From: Cryobacterium sp.
Lineage (GTDB): Bacteria; Actinomycetota; Actinomycetes; Actinomycetales; Microbacteriaceae
Assembly: GCA_019638935.1 (NCBI GenBank)
Contig: JAHBSW010000013.1
Location: 1-52,281, forward strand
Length of the DNA: 52,281 nt
Direction: 5' to 3'
Part shown: piece after piece, positions 15,637 through 24,301 of the stretch
How the letters are laid out: every line of letters starts with the position of its first letter
Position numbering within the stretch: position 1 is the first letter of the stretch
Position numbers and translations under genes: made by a program
Notes under the pieces: model-generated
Databases searched by the model: none
The model's input: only the letters and a program-made list of their open reading frames with translations
Told to the model about the DNA's origin: nothing

Positions 15637-17655
15637 CTACGACTCGCGTGTTGGGATGCCGCTGGCCACGTTGCTGACGACGGGCACCGGCACGCTGTGC
15701 TTGGGTTCGCGTCCGTCCCCCGCTCGTCGGCCGAGCATGCGGCGCCCCAGCCAGGGTCGCACGTGGGTCCACACCCACTGAGCGGTCGGGGACCATTCCT
15801 CGAGCGCGGGAGGCGGGTCGTCGTGCATGATGCGGTCGAGCGCGCCGACCTCCTGGGCGCCGGGCACTCCGAGCGCGGCGGCGGCGTGATAGCAGAGCGC
15901 TCGGTGGCCCTTCGAGCTGAGGTGCACGCGGTCCTCGGCCCAGCTCGACGGTTCGGCGAGGGTCGGGTCGGCGTCGAAGTCGACGTAGAGCGCGCCGTGC
16001 TCACGGCAGTGCTGTTGCAGTCGCTCATTGAATGCGCGGATGCGGCGGCGCAGGCCGGCGAGGGCGGGATAGCGCGGTGCGAACACTCCGATGACGAGCA
16101 CGGTCGCTCCGCTGGCGGTGAGGGCGCGAATGCCGTGCCCGAGCCGGTCGGCGAGCGCGAGGGGTGCCGCGCGGAATCGCACGAGGTCGTTCGCCCCGAC
16201 CAGCACGCTCACGAGGTCGGGCTTCAGCCGCAGCGCGACCGGCACCTGGTCGGCGAGCACTTCGTCGGTGCGTTTGCTGCGTATCGCGAGGTTGGCGAAT
16301 TCGAGCCGGTGATCGGCGCGGCCGTGGGCGAGCAGGGTCGAGAGCCGGTCTGCCCAGCCGCGGTACTCGCCGCTCGTCATGCGCGAGGTGTCGCACAGTC
16401 CCTCCGTGAGCGAGTCGCCGAGCGCGACGTAGCGCGCCCACGACGTGGGCCCGAGCGCTGTCGTCGACGCCGGTGGCGCGGCTTGCACTGCGGGTTGCAC
16501 GGCCACGTGCGGCGCGATTCGAACCGCACGTCCGGTTCTGACCGCGTCGATGGCCTCGCCGTAGTGCCCGACGAGCTGGTCGACGGTGGCCGCCCAGCTT
16601 CGTCCGGCGACGGAGGCGAGTGCCGCCGACGCGAACGCCGCCCGCTTGCCGGCGTCGCCCGCGAGGTCCGCGACGCGCGCGCGCAGGTCGGCGAGGTCGC
16701 CGGGCCTGTAGAGCCAGCCCGTGCGACTCGACTGCACGAGTTCGACCGGCCCGCCCCTGCCCACGGCGACGACGGGGACTCCGCTGGCGAGCGCCTCCTG
16801 AACGGTCTGACAGAAAGTCTCGTGCTCACCCGTGTGCACGAAGATGTCGAAGCTCGCCACGAGTTCGCCCAGCTCGTCGCCGCCCTTGAAGCCGAGAAAG
16901 GTCGCGGTCGGGAGCTTCGCCTCCAACTCGGCACGGCTCGGGCCATCACCGACGATGACGAGCTTGACGTTCGGCAGGTCGGCGAGCACGACGAGGTCAT
17001 CGACCTGTTTCTCGGGTGCGAGGCGACCGACGTAGCCGACGATGACCTCGCCGTTCGGCGCGAGCGAGGCGCGCAGCCTCTCGCTGCGTCGCCGGGGGGT
17101 GAATCGCTCGCTGTCGACACCGCGCCCCCAGACGCCGACGCGCGGGATGCCGATGCGCTCAAGATCCTCCAGGGCGACCCTCGAGGGGGCGAGGGTCATG
17201 GTCGCGCGCTCGTGCAGCCGGATGAGGTGGCTGGTCATGAGCTGCGCCGCACCGGGAACTCCGTAGCGCGCCGCGTAACCCGGAACATCCGTCTGGTACA
17301 CCGCGACCGAGGGCAGACCCGCCCGTTCGGCGGCGCGCACACCCTGCCAGCCGAGCACGAACGGGGAGGCCAGGTGAACGACATCCGGTGCGAAGCTCTG
17401 CACGATGTTGCCGAGGCGGCGCATTCCCGCCGCGGCGACCCGCACCTGGGGATAGGCCGGCAGTGCGAGCGAAGGCAGTCGCAGAATCGGCGCCCCGTGA
17501 GCACTCGTCGGCAGCTCGTCATCGGTGTCGTAGTGCGGGGCGACGACGAGAGCCTCATGCCCCTGACGCTCGAAGTTCTTCAGCGCGTGAAGCAGTGAGT
17601 TGGTCACCCCGTTCATGTGCGGGAGGAAGGATTCTGCGAAGAGCATCACGCGCAT
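15637..17655 (-). CDS. Fusion of a GT4 glycosyltransferase (MgtA-like) and an SGNH/GDSL hydrolase
   Basis: The 672-residue protein joins two complete domains. Residues 1 to about 375 are a GT-B, GT4-family transferase. It starts MLFAESFLPHMNGVTNSLL, has VYQTDVPGYAARYG and WGRGVDSERF, and carries the nucleotide-sugar motif around HETFCQTVQEALASG (about 278-292). These match actinobacterial GDP-mannose-dependent mannosyltransferases (MgtA). After a Pro/Ala linker, residues about 408-640 are an SGNH hydrolase. It has block I GDSLTEG (413-419, Ser415), block III VGANDLV and block V DRVHLSSKGH with the Asp-x-x-His dyad. The ATG at 17655 directly precedes the first strand. No signal peptide or membrane helix is evident. 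A role in mannolipid or envelope glycan assembly with acyl removal is inferred. Confidence 0.88.
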   Translation of the reverse strand: MRVMLFAESFLPHMNGVTNSLLHALKNFERQGHEALVVAPHYDTDDELPTSAHGAPILRLPSLALPAYPQVRVAAAGMRRLGNIVQSFAPDVVHLASPFVLGWQGVRAAERAGLPSVAVYQTDVPGYAARYGVPGAAQLMTSHLIRLHERATMTLAPSRVALEDLERIGIPRVGVWGRGVDSERFTPRRRSERLRASLAPNGEVIVGYVGRLAPEKQVDDLVVLADLPNVKLVIVGDGPSRAELEAKLPTATFLGFKGGDELGELVASFDIFVHTGEHETFCQTVQEALASGVPVVAVGRGGPVELVQSSRTGWLYRPGDLADLRARVADLAGDAGKRAAFASAALASVAGRSWAATVDQLVGHYGEAIDAVRTGRAVRIAPHVAVQPAVQAAPPASTTALGPTSWARYVALGDSLTEGLCDTSRMTSGEYRGWADRLSTLLAHGRADHRLEFANLAIRSKRTDEVLADQVPVALRLKPDLVSVLVGANDLVRFRAAPLALADRLGHGIRALTASGATVLVIGVFAPRYPALAGLRRRIRAFNERLQQHCREHGALYVDFDADPTLAEPSSWAEDRVHLSSKGHRALCYHAAAALGVPGAQEVGALDRIMHDDPPPALEEWSPTAQWVWTHVRPWLGRRMLGRRAGDGREPKHSVPVPVVSNVASGIPTRES

Positions 17656-17841
17656 GAGTTCAGGATGCGCGACCTCGGTCGCGACACACCCACGAAACGG
17701 CACCCGCACGGTGAGAGTTCACGAACTGAACACCTCCGGCTAGCAACCGGCAACCCCTGCCCACTCGCTCGACACCCACCGTTCACCAATGTCCTCGCCC
17801 GTAGTGCATCCCCTGAAGCGAGCTCGGCAGTGCACGAAATC

Positions 17842-17863
17842 GTGAAAACTCGAATTCTTTCAC
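17842..17863. promoter_or_regulatory. Inverted repeat upstream of pntAA
   Basis: GTGAAA at 17842-17847 and TTTCAC at 17858-17863 form a 6-bp inverted repeat with a 10-bp spacer, about 75 bp before the transhydrogenase operon. Position and symmetry suit a repressor or activator dimer. The arms are short, so chance is possible. Confidence 0.4.
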
Positions 17864-17935
17864 TCTCCGTGGCCGCAACATGGCCTGGCGACCGCCCAAG
17901 TCTCGCTACGCTGAACCGGTCAGGAAGGACTGCCA

Positions 17936-19072
17936 ATGAGAGTGGGAATAGTGCGGGAAACCCGCACCGGAGAGCGCCGCGTCGCGGCGACACCCGAAAC
18001 CGTCAAGCAGCTTGCGGGACTCGGATACGACGTCGTCGTCGAGTCGGGAGCGGGAAAGGAAGCCGGTTTTTCAGACGCCGCCTACACCGAGGCCGGTGCC
18101 ACCGTCTCGAAGACCGTCAACCTGAGCAAGGTCGATATCTTCGCGCACGTGCGGCCGCTCGAGAAGGCCACGGTCGCGAAACTCGCCAAGGGTGCCGTCA
18201 CGATCGGGCTCGCCTCTCCCGCCTCGGAGCTGGAGACCGTGAAGGCCCTCGCCGACGCAAGGATCACGTCCTTCGCTCTCGAACTGGTCCCCCGCATCTC
18301 CCGCGCCCAGTCCATGGATGCGCTGAGCTCGCAGTCGCTCGTCGCGGGATACCGCGCGGTGCTCGAAGCCGCGACCCGCTTCCCGCGCTTCATGCCGCAG
18401 TTCATGACCGCCGCCGGAACCATCGCTCCCGCGAAGGTGCTGGTGCTCGGTGCCGGAGTCGCAGGACTTCAGGCCATCGGAACCGCCAAGCGCCTCGGAG
18501 CCCGCGTCTCCGCGAACGACATTCGTGCGGCATCCGCAGACGAGGTCACCTCGATGGGTGGCACCTTCATCAACCTCGAGCTCGAGGCCGAGGGCAAGGG
18601 CGGCTATGCGAAGGAGCTCAGCACCGACAGTGCCGAGCGCCAGCGCCAGCTGCTGACGCCGCACGTTCACGCGGCCGACATCCTCATCACGACCGCGGCG
18701 ATCCCCGGTCGACGCGCGCCGCTGCTCGTCACCGCCGACATGCTTCAGGGCATGCGCCCCGGGTCGGTCATCGTCGACATCGCCGCCGAGACCGGCGGCA
18801 ACGTCGAGGGCGTCGTCTCGGGCAAGGACACGATCGTTCCCGTCGAGGGCGGTCAGATCACGTTGATCGGCCTCGCCGACGCCCCCTCCACGACGCCGAC
18901 GGATGCCTCGCGCCTCTACTCGAAGAACGTCGCCAACCTGCTCGCGCTCATGACCGTCGATGGCAGCCTGACCCCCGATTTCGCCGACGAGATCGTCGCG
19001 GGTGCGTGCCTCACCCACGACGGCGAAGTGAAGCAGGAGCCCACTGCCAAGGCAATCAAGGGAGAGAACTGA
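17936..19072 (+). CDS. pntAA: NAD(P) transhydrogenase subunit alpha part 1 (NAD-binding domain I)
   Basis: The 378-residue soluble subunit binds NAD(H). It starts RVGIVRETRTGERRVAATPE, contains MDALSSQSLVAGYRAVLEAA, the Rossmann motif VLVLGAGVAGLQAIGTAKRLGA (about 163-184) and VIVDIAAETGGNVEG. The family couples hydride transfer between NADH and NADP+ to proton flow, making NADPH. Here the alpha subunit is split into two genes, as in Rhodospirillum and many actinobacteria. AGGAAGGA precedes the ATG, and the stop overlaps the next start by one base (TGATG). Operon pntAA-pntAB-pntB. Confidence 0.95.
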   Translation: MRVGIVRETRTGERRVAATPETVKQLAGLGYDVVVESGAGKEAGFSDAAYTEAGATVSKTVNLSKVDIFAHVRPLEKATVAKLAKGAVTIGLASPASELETVKALADARITSFALELVPRISRAQSMDALSSQSLVAGYRAVLEAATRFPRFMPQFMTAAGTIAPAKVLVLGAGVAGLQAIGTAKRLGARVSANDIRAASADEVTSMGGTFINLELEAEGKGGYAKELSTDSAERQRQLLTPHVHAADILITTAAIPGRRAPLLVTADMLQGMRPGSVIVDIAAETGGNVEGVVSGKDTIVPVEGGQITLIGLADAPSTTPTDASRLYSKNVANLLALMTVDGSLTPDFADEIVAGACLTHDGEVKQEPTAKAIKGEN

Positions 19073-19401
19073 TGGATGCCGTAACCCTGCTCACGATCAC
19101 GGTGCTCGCCGTGTTCGTCGGCTTCGAGGTGGTCTCGAAGGTCACGAGCAAGCTGCACACGCCACTCATGTCGGGCGCGAACGCGATCCACGGCATCATC
19201 CTCGTCGGCGCCGTCATCGTCGCCGGGCAGGCGAGCGACCCCTGGCTGCTCGGTGTCGCCCTCGCCGCGGTGGTGCTCGCCACCGTCAACCTCGTCGGCG
19301 GCTTCGTCGTGACCGACCGCATGCTCGAGATGTTCGGCGGCCGCAAGCCCGTCAAGACCACTGCCGCTGCCGGCAGCACCGAGGGAGCTGACGCCAAGTG
19401 A
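19072..19401 (+). CDS. pntAB: NAD(P) transhydrogenase subunit alpha part 2 (membrane)
   Basis: The 109-residue protein has three to four transmembrane helices, with the family block SKLHTPLMSGANAIHGIILVGA near residues 25-45 and LVGGFVVTDRMLEMF. It supplies part of the proton channel (domain II). A short Ala/Gly tail follows residue 90. It starts at the ATG overlapping the pntAA stop and ends overlapping the pntB GTG by 4 nt, so the three genes are translationally coupled. Confidence 0.95.
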   Translation: MDAVTLLTITVLAVFVGFEVVSKVTSKLHTPLMSGANAIHGIILVGAVIVAGQASDPWLLGVALAAVVLATVNLVGGFVVTDRMLEMFGGRKPVKTTAAAGSTEGADAK

Positions 19402-20771
19402 TCATCCTCAGCCCCGAATGGACCGCCGTCGCCTACCTCGTCGCCGCAGTCTGCTTCATCCTCGCCCTCAAGGGCCTCTCCTCGCCCAAGAGCGCGCGCC
19501 GCGGCAACCTGCTCGGTGCAGCGGGCGCTCTGCTCGCCGTCGTGACGCTGTTCCTCTCGATGCACCTCGAGAACCTGCTGCTCATCCTCGCGGCGATCCT
19601 CGTCGGCACCGTCATCGCCGTTCCCATCGCCCGCAGAGTGCAGATGACCCAGATGCCGCAACTCGTCGCCGGTTTCAACGGTGTCGGTGGTGGCGCTGCA
19701 GCCCTCGTCGGCATCCTCGAGCTGGGCCATGCCGAAGAGACCTGGGTGCGCATCGCGATCGTCTTCACCATGCTCATCGGGGCCGTATCGTTCTCCGGCT
19801 CGGCCGTCACCGTGCTCAAGCTTCAGGAGCTCATCACGACACGACCGATCACGTTCCCCGGCCTGCCCGTGCTCATGGTGCTGGCCGTGCTCGCCGCCAT
19901 CGCAGGAAGCGTCTTCGTCGTGCTCACCGGAGACCTGCTGTGGGCCGTCGGCCTGCTCGGAATCGGTCTCATCGCGGGTGTGCTGCTCGTGCTTCCCGTG
20001 GGTGGCGCCGACGTTCCCATCGTCATCTCGCTGCTCAACGCCTTCACCGGCCTCGCGGTCGCCGCGTCGGGCATCGTGCTCGGCAACGTGCTGCTGCTCG
20101 TCGCGGGAACCCTCGTCGGTGCGAGCGGCACAATCCTCACGATGGCCATGGCCTCGGCTATGGGTCGCAGCGTCGCGGGCATCATGTTCGGCGCCTTCAA
20201 GGGCGGCTCGACGGCGGGGTCGACCGAGGTCAGCGACCGCCCGGTGCGCTCGAGCGGACCCGAGGATGTCGCGGTCGAGCTCGGTTACGCGCAGCGCGTC
20301 GTCATCGTCCCCGGCTACGGCCTCGCCGTCGCACAGGGTCAGCACACGATCGTGGAGCTGGCGACAGCGCTCGAGGAGCGCGGCGTCAAGGTCGTCTTCG
20401 GCATCCACCCGGTGGCCGGTCGCATGCCCGGCCACATGAACGTGCTGCTCGCCGAGGCCAACGCGCCCTACGAGTCGCTGCGTGAGCTCGAGGAGGTGAA
20501 CCCCGAGTTCAGCCAGACCGACGTCGTGCTCGTCGTCGGCGCCAACGACGTCGTCAACCCCGCGGCGAAGACCACGAAGGGGTCACCGATCTACGGGATG
20601 CCGATTCTCGAGGTCAGCGACGCAGCTCAGGTGGTGTTCCTCAAGCGGTCTATGCGGCCGGGCTTCGCGGGCATCGAGAACGAGCTGCTCTTCGACCCCA
20701 AGACGACGCTGCTGTTCGGCGACGCCAAGGACTCGCTCTCGAAGGTGCTCGCGGCGGTGAAGGCGCTCTAG
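19398..20771 (+). CDS. pntB: NAD(P) transhydrogenase subunit beta
   Basis: The 457-residue protein has about nine transmembrane helices. Blocks of domain II are MTQMPQLVAGFNGVGGGAAALV and GSSGTIL-like GASGTILTMAMASAMGRSV. The C-terminal NADP-binding domain III carries VIVPGYGLAVAQGQH, FGIHPVAGRMPGHMNVLLAEA, VVGANDVVNPAA and VFLKRSMRPGFAGIENELLF. It is full length. The GTG start at 19398 overlaps the pntAB stop (GTGA). REP-like palindromes follow the stop immediately. Confidence 0.96.
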   Translation: MIILSPEWTAVAYLVAAVCFILALKGLSSPKSARRGNLLGAAGALLAVVTLFLSMHLENLLLILAAILVGTVIAVPIARRVQMTQMPQLVAGFNGVGGGAAALVGILELGHAEETWVRIAIVFTMLIGAVSFSGSAVTVLKLQELITTRPITFPGLPVLMVLAVLAAIAGSVFVVLTGDLLWAVGLLGIGLIAGVLLVLPVGGADVPIVISLLNAFTGLAVAASGIVLGNVLLLVAGTLVGASGTILTMAMASAMGRSVAGIMFGAFKGGSTAGSTEVSDRPVRSSGPEDVAVELGYAQRVVIVPGYGLAVAQGQHTIVELATALEERGVKVVFGIHPVAGRMPGHMNVLLAEANAPYESLRELEEVNPEFSQTDVVLVVGANDVVNPAAKTTKGSPIYGMPILEVSDAAQVVFLKRSMRPGFAGIENELLFDPKTTLLFGDAKDSLSKVLAAVKAL

Positions 20772-20775
20772 CCCT

Positions 20776-20984
20776 GGATCTCGATACGCCGGGCTTCGCC
20801 CGGCTACTCGATCGGCGGCTTCCGGTGATCGAGTAGGCGCGTAGCGCCGTATCGAGATCCCGCACCCAGGGTCTCGATACGCGGCTGCGCCGCTACTCGA
20901 CCAGCGGAAAGGGGGCGGGTCGCCCGACCGGCGGAGAATCTCGGTGATCGAGTAGCCGCCGCAGGCGGCGTATCGAAATCGAGA
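20776..20984. repeat. Cluster of four REP-like palindromes in alternating orientation
   Basis: Four elements share the frame TCTCGATACG-hairpin-TACTCGA, at about 20776-20813 (+), 20824-20860 (reverse), 20869-20907 (+) and 20943-20984 (reverse). Each has its own GC stem (for instance GCCGGGC/GCCCGGC; GCCGCC/GGCGGC) inside conserved flanks. The outer ends of elements 1 and 2 are a perfect inverted repeat (GGATCTCGATACG / CGTATCGAGATCC). A fifth hairpin, GGGCGGGTCGCCC, lies at about 20912-20924. This fills the gap between pntB and the FMN reductase gene. It resembles BIME clusters and may also end both transcripts. Confidence 0.85.
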
Positions 20985-20988
20985 CGCC

Positions 20989-21645
20989 TCAGTCGATGGT
21001 GTAGTGGCCCGTCGGGCTGAACGACGCATCGAGCACGAAGGGGTCACGCACCTCGCGTGACCGGTTCGACGCCGCGACGAGCGGCGCAAGCTCGGTCGCG
21101 GCGCGCTCGATGCGCGAGTGCAGGCTCGGCACAGCGCCACTGTGCGAATCTCCGGACGAGCCCCAGTCCTCCGAGGCTGCGAAGACGCCGGTGGGCACGA
21201 CGACCGCGTGCAGGTAGTTGAACAGCGGCCGCATCGCGTGGTCAAGCACGAGGGAGTGGCGCGGGGTGCCCGCCGTGGCACCGACCGCAACCGGCAGGCC
21301 CTCGAGCGCCTTGTTGTCGATGACGTCAAAGAACGACTTGAACAGCCCGTTGTAGCTGGACGTGAACACCGGGGTCACGGCGATGAGTCCGTCGGCCGCG
21401 ATGATAGCGTCCACGACCTCCTCCAGCTTGGGGCTGGGAAAACCGGTGAGCATGTTGTTGGTGACGTCGATCGCCGTGTCGCGCAGCTCGAACGTCGAGA
21501 CGGTGGCCTCGACACCGAGCTTGGCGAGCTTCGCGACGGTCTGCTCCGCCATGCGGTCGGCGAGCATCCGGGTGGATGACGGCTTGCTGAGGCCGGCGGA
21601 GACGACGACGAGCGTGCGAGTCTGCTTCGTGGTTTCGGTGTCCAT
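20989..21645 (-). CDS. NAD(P)H-dependent FMN reductase (CE1759 family)
   Basis: The 218-residue protein has a flavodoxin-like fold. The first strand and phosphate loop is VVVSAGLSKPSSTRMLADRM (about 13-32), and the second flavin block is IAVTPVFTSSYNGLFKSFFD (about 88-107). VAVGATAGTPRHSLVLDHAMRPLF follows. This is the NADPH-dependent FMN reductase family, in the subgroup paired with a luciferase-like partner (CE1758/CE1759). The gene begins 2 nt after the stop of the upstream luciferase-like gene. The two therefore probably form a two-component flavin monooxygenase, the reductase supplying reduced FMN. Substrate unknown. Confidence 0.9.
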   Translation of the reverse strand: MDTETTKQTRTLVVVSAGLSKPSSTRMLADRMAEQTVAKLAKLGVEATVSTFELRDTAIDVTNNMLTGFPSPKLEEVVDAIIAADGLIAVTPVFTSSYNGLFKSFFDVIDNKALEGLPVAVGATAGTPRHSLVLDHAMRPLFNYLHAVVVPTGVFAASEDWGSSGDSHSGAVPSLHSRIERAATELAPLVAASNRSREVRDPFVLDASFSPTGHYTID

Positions 21646-21647
21646 GG

Positions 21648-22811
21648 TTACTTCACTCCTGCGAGATCTATCGACTCAGCGGACTCCGCGGCCTGCTGGA
21701 TCGCAGCCGCGGCCTTGAGGTTCACGTGGGTGGGCGCATCCGGCACCGTGGCGGGGCGGTTCTTGGCGAACTCCTCGCGCAGCACCGGCACGACCTCGCC
21801 GCCGAGCAGGTCGAGCTGCTCGAGCACGGTCTTGAGCGGCAGCCCAGCGTGATCCATGAGGAACAGCTGACGCTGGTAGTCGCCGACGTAGTCGCGGAAG
21901 CCGAGGGTGCGGTCGATGACCTGCTGCGGGCTGCCGACGGTGAGCGGGGTCTGCTCGGTGAACTCCTCGAGCGAGGGGCCGTGACCGTAGACGGGCGCGT
22001 TGTCGAAGTAGGGCCGGAACTCGTCGACGGCGTCCTGCGAGTTCTTGCGCATGAAGACCTGCCCGCCGAGACCCACGATGGCCTGGTCGGCACTGCCGTG
22101 ACCGTAGTGCTCGAAGCGCTGACGGTAGTAGCCGACCATCTTGGCCGTGTGGCTTCCCGGCCAGAAGATGTGGTTCGAGAAGAATCCGTCGCCGTAGTAG
22201 GCGGCCTGCTCGGCGATCTCGGGGCTGCGGATGCTGCCGTGCCAGACGAAGGGCGGCACGCCATCCAGCGGCCGCGGGGTCGACTGGAAGCCCTCAAGCG
22301 GGGTGCGGAACTGTCCGCTCCAGTCGACGTAGTCCTCGCGCCAGAGGCGACGCAGCAGGGCGTACTTCTCGAGGGCGAGCGGGATGCCCTGGCGGATGTC
22401 TTCGCCGAACCAGGGGTAGACGGGGCCGGTGTTCCCGCGCCCGAGCATGAGGTCCATGCGGCCGTCGGCGAGGTGCTGCAGCATGGCATAGTCCTCGGCG
22501 AGCCGCACGGGGTCGTTGGTGGTGATGAGGGTGGTCGCGGTCGAGAGCAGCAGGTTCTCGGTCTTCGCAGCGAGCCAGCTGTTGATGGCGACGGGGCTGG
22601 AGGGGAAGAACGGCGGGTTGTGGTGCTCCCCCATCGCGAAGACGTCGAGCCCGACATCCTCGGCGTGCTGGGCGATCGTGAGCACGTCGCGAAGGCGCGA
22701 GGCATCGGTCGGTGTGCGACCCGTCGTGGGGTCGGTGGTGATGTCTCCGACGCTGAAGATGCCGAATTGCATCTGGCGCGCGGCGCTCGGGGTGTTCTGC
22801 GAGTTCGTCAT
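21648..22811 (-). CDS. LLM class flavin-dependent oxidoreductase (CE1758 family)
   Basis: The 387-residue protein is a bacterial luciferase-like TIM-barrel monooxygenase. It shows MQFGIFSVGDITTDPTTGRT near the N-terminus, ALGEHHNPPFFPSSP-like MGEHHNPPFFPSSPVA with the conserved EHH, LMLGRGNTGPVYPWFG and GVPPFVWHGSIRSPE. The start at 22811 is chosen because AGAAAGG lies upstream at normal distance; starting at the ATG at 22844 would put that site inside the gene. An inverted repeat CGTTTGC-N10-GCAAACG lies directly upstream. The FMN reductase partner follows 2 nt after the stop. The physiological substrate is unknown. Confidence 0.9.
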   Translation of the reverse strand: MTNSQNTPSAARQMQFGIFSVGDITTDPTTGRTPTDASRLRDVLTIAQHAEDVGLDVFAMGEHHNPPFFPSSPVAINSWLAAKTENLLLSTATTLITTNDPVRLAEDYAMLQHLADGRMDLMLGRGNTGPVYPWFGEDIRQGIPLALEKYALLRRLWREDYVDWSGQFRTPLEGFQSTPRPLDGVPPFVWHGSIRSPEIAEQAAYYGDGFFSNHIFWPGSHTAKMVGYYRQRFEHYGHGSADQAIVGLGGQVFMRKNSQDAVDEFRPYFDNAPVYGHGPSLEEFTEQTPLTVGSPQQVIDRTLGFRDYVGDYQRQLFLMDHAGLPLKTVLEQLDLLGGEVVPVLREEFAKNRPATVPDAPTHVNLKAAAAIQQAAESAESIDLAGVK

Positions 22812-22835
22812 CGTGCGAACCTTTCTAAGTTCATG

Positions 22836-22859
22836 CGTTTGCATACATCATAGCAAACG
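22836..22859. promoter_or_regulatory. Operator-like inverted repeat upstream of the LLM/FMN-reductase pair
   Basis: CGTTTGC (22836-22842) and GCAAACG (22853-22859) form a perfect 7-bp inverted repeat with a 10-bp AT-rich spacer, 24 bp before the LLM start codon. It likely overlaps the transcription start. Spacing suits a MarR- or TetR-type dimer; no regulator gene is adjacent. Confidence 0.65.
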
Positions 22860-22864
22860 ATGGA

Positions 22865-24301
22865 CTACTCCGAACTATTCCCCAGCAGCCTCCACTCGAC
22901 CTGAGCGCGCGCGAGCTGGCCGTGCATGTAGCGCTGCCAGCGCAGAACACCCACGAACACGGGGATCGCAGGGACGAGCAGGAGCCAGCCGAGCGGTGCG
23001 TGCCAGGCGAGCGGCGAGTACGGGCCTCCCACCATGTCGCCGCTGAGCGCCAGAAACAGAAACCCTGAGGCGAGAAAGGCGACCGACAGCACCAGCCCGA
23101 ACAGGTAGACATGGGTTCCATACGAACGCTCGGATGTCGTCGATGCGAAGAAGTCGCGCACGACGCCGGGAACCACGACACCGCGGCTGCGCAGCGCGAG
23201 CGCCGCCCGTCTTGCGCTCGTGTTCCTCAGTGCACGCGCGCGCCGCAGCAGCACGAACCCCAGCCACACGCCGAACGGCCAGGTCAGAACGGATGCCGCC
23301 CACCAGCCCATGACGGTGTCGAGCGGGAGCGCGCCGAAAACGAAGTAGCCCCTCATGAGCACGAACGTCATGATCCACGGAGCGATCAACGCGGCGATGA
23401 CGACCGCCCACCCCAGCACCCGCCCGAACGTGTGAGTGTTGACCGTCGCTGCGCCGTGCGTCGTCAGCCACTCCTCAACGGCCCGTCGGCGCACCGAGAA
23501 GCGTTCCGTCGAACGGGCAGCGCCGGGTTCTTCGACCGTGGGCATGATGGTCATCGACGACCGCGGGGCCTCTACGAGGGCTTTCGTCACCGCCGACGCC
23601 GCACGCAACCGCTCGCTGGGCAACGGCTGGTCTCCCCAGTCAGCACCGGCCGAGGCCTGCTGCGCTCTGGCAATGGCGTCCTCGACCTCGAGAAGCAGCG
23701 TCGGCTTCGCGTACGCTACTCGCCCGAACGGCTGCAAAGCGTCACTCACCTCGTCGGCGATGAGGTCCGTGCTGCTGCGCGGTCCGAGCTCATCGGCGAT
23801 CGGCGAACGCACGGGAAGACCGGGTCTGGGCTCGATCGGCGCGCGACCAAGCATCTCGAGCAGAACCTCGAGCTCATCGACGGTCAGGTTGGGAAGCCCG
23901 GCACTTCGAACGGGCAGGCGAGCGTCGAGACCGCGCTCGAGCTCAAGCTGAATGACGAACTGGTCAGCGGTCGTGCCTCCCGGCATCCGGTGGACATGAC
24001 GGAGCTCAGCGAAGGGGACCGTGCGCCACGCCACCCGCACCAGCCCGGCGTCGAGATCGATGCTCGCGGGGCGGTTCGCCATGATCACGAGCGGCACGCA
24101 GAGCAGCACCGCCAGCACAACGAATGTCCACAGGGCGGTGAGCAGCCAGCCCGGCTGTGTGCCGGAGGTGATCCGCACGAGTTCGGACACGGGGGCGGCG
24201 ATCCCTGCCGCACCGACAACCGACAGCCCGAGGCCGAGCGCGAGCATGACCCAGGTCGTGTCAGCGCCTATCCGAACCCAGCTGCTGTGTCGTGTCGTCA
24301 T
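22865..24301 (-). CDS. Membrane protein of unknown function, three-gene operon
   Basis: The 478-residue protein has two N-terminal transmembrane helices (about residues 15-75). A soluble part of about 220 residues follows, opening with a PH-like strand pattern (ASIDLDAGLVRVAWRTVPFAELRHVHRM). Four more helices lie between about 305 and 470 (VLGWAVVIAALIAPWIMTFVL, LTWPFGVWLGFVLL, YLFGLVLSVAFLASGFLFLAL, LGWLLLVPAIPVFVGVL). I do not recognise the family. Its ATG overlaps the stop of the luciferase-like gene by 4 nt, which in turn overlaps the lysoplasmalogenase-like gene, so the three are co-translated. No role can be assigned. Confidence 0.8.
   Translation of the reverse strand: MTTRHSSWVRIGADTTWVMLALGLGLSVVGAAGIAAPVSELVRITSGTQPGWLLTALWTFVVLAVLLCVPLVIMANRPASIDLDAGLVRVAWRTVPFAELRHVHRMPGGTTADQFVIQLELERGLDARLPVRSAGLPNLTVDELEVLLEMLGRAPIEPRPGLPVRSPIADELGPRSSTDLIADEVSDALQPFGRVAYAKPTLLLEVEDAIARAQQASAGADWGDQPLPSERLRAASAVTKALVEAPRSSMTIMPTVEEPGAARSTERFSVRRRAVEEWLTTHGAATVNTHTFGRVLGWAVVIAALIAPWIMTFVLMRGYFVFGALPLDTVMGWWAASVLTWPFGVWLGFVLLRRARALRNTSARRAALALRSRGVVVPGVVRDFFASTTSERSYGTHVYLFGLVLSVAFLASGFLFLALSGDMVGGPYSPLAWHAPLGWLLLVPAIPVFVGVLRWQRYMHGQLARAQVEWRLLGNSSE

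Noticed and set aside
20776-20984. Insertion sequence or transposon ends
   Set aside because: No transposase is present, and the four units are short palindromes with alternating orientation, as in REP clusters.
20583-21329. A minus-strand open frame spanning the end of pntB and the REP cluster
   Set aside because: It crosses four palindromes and reads antisense through pntB; the real minus-strand gene here is the FMN reductase in another frame.
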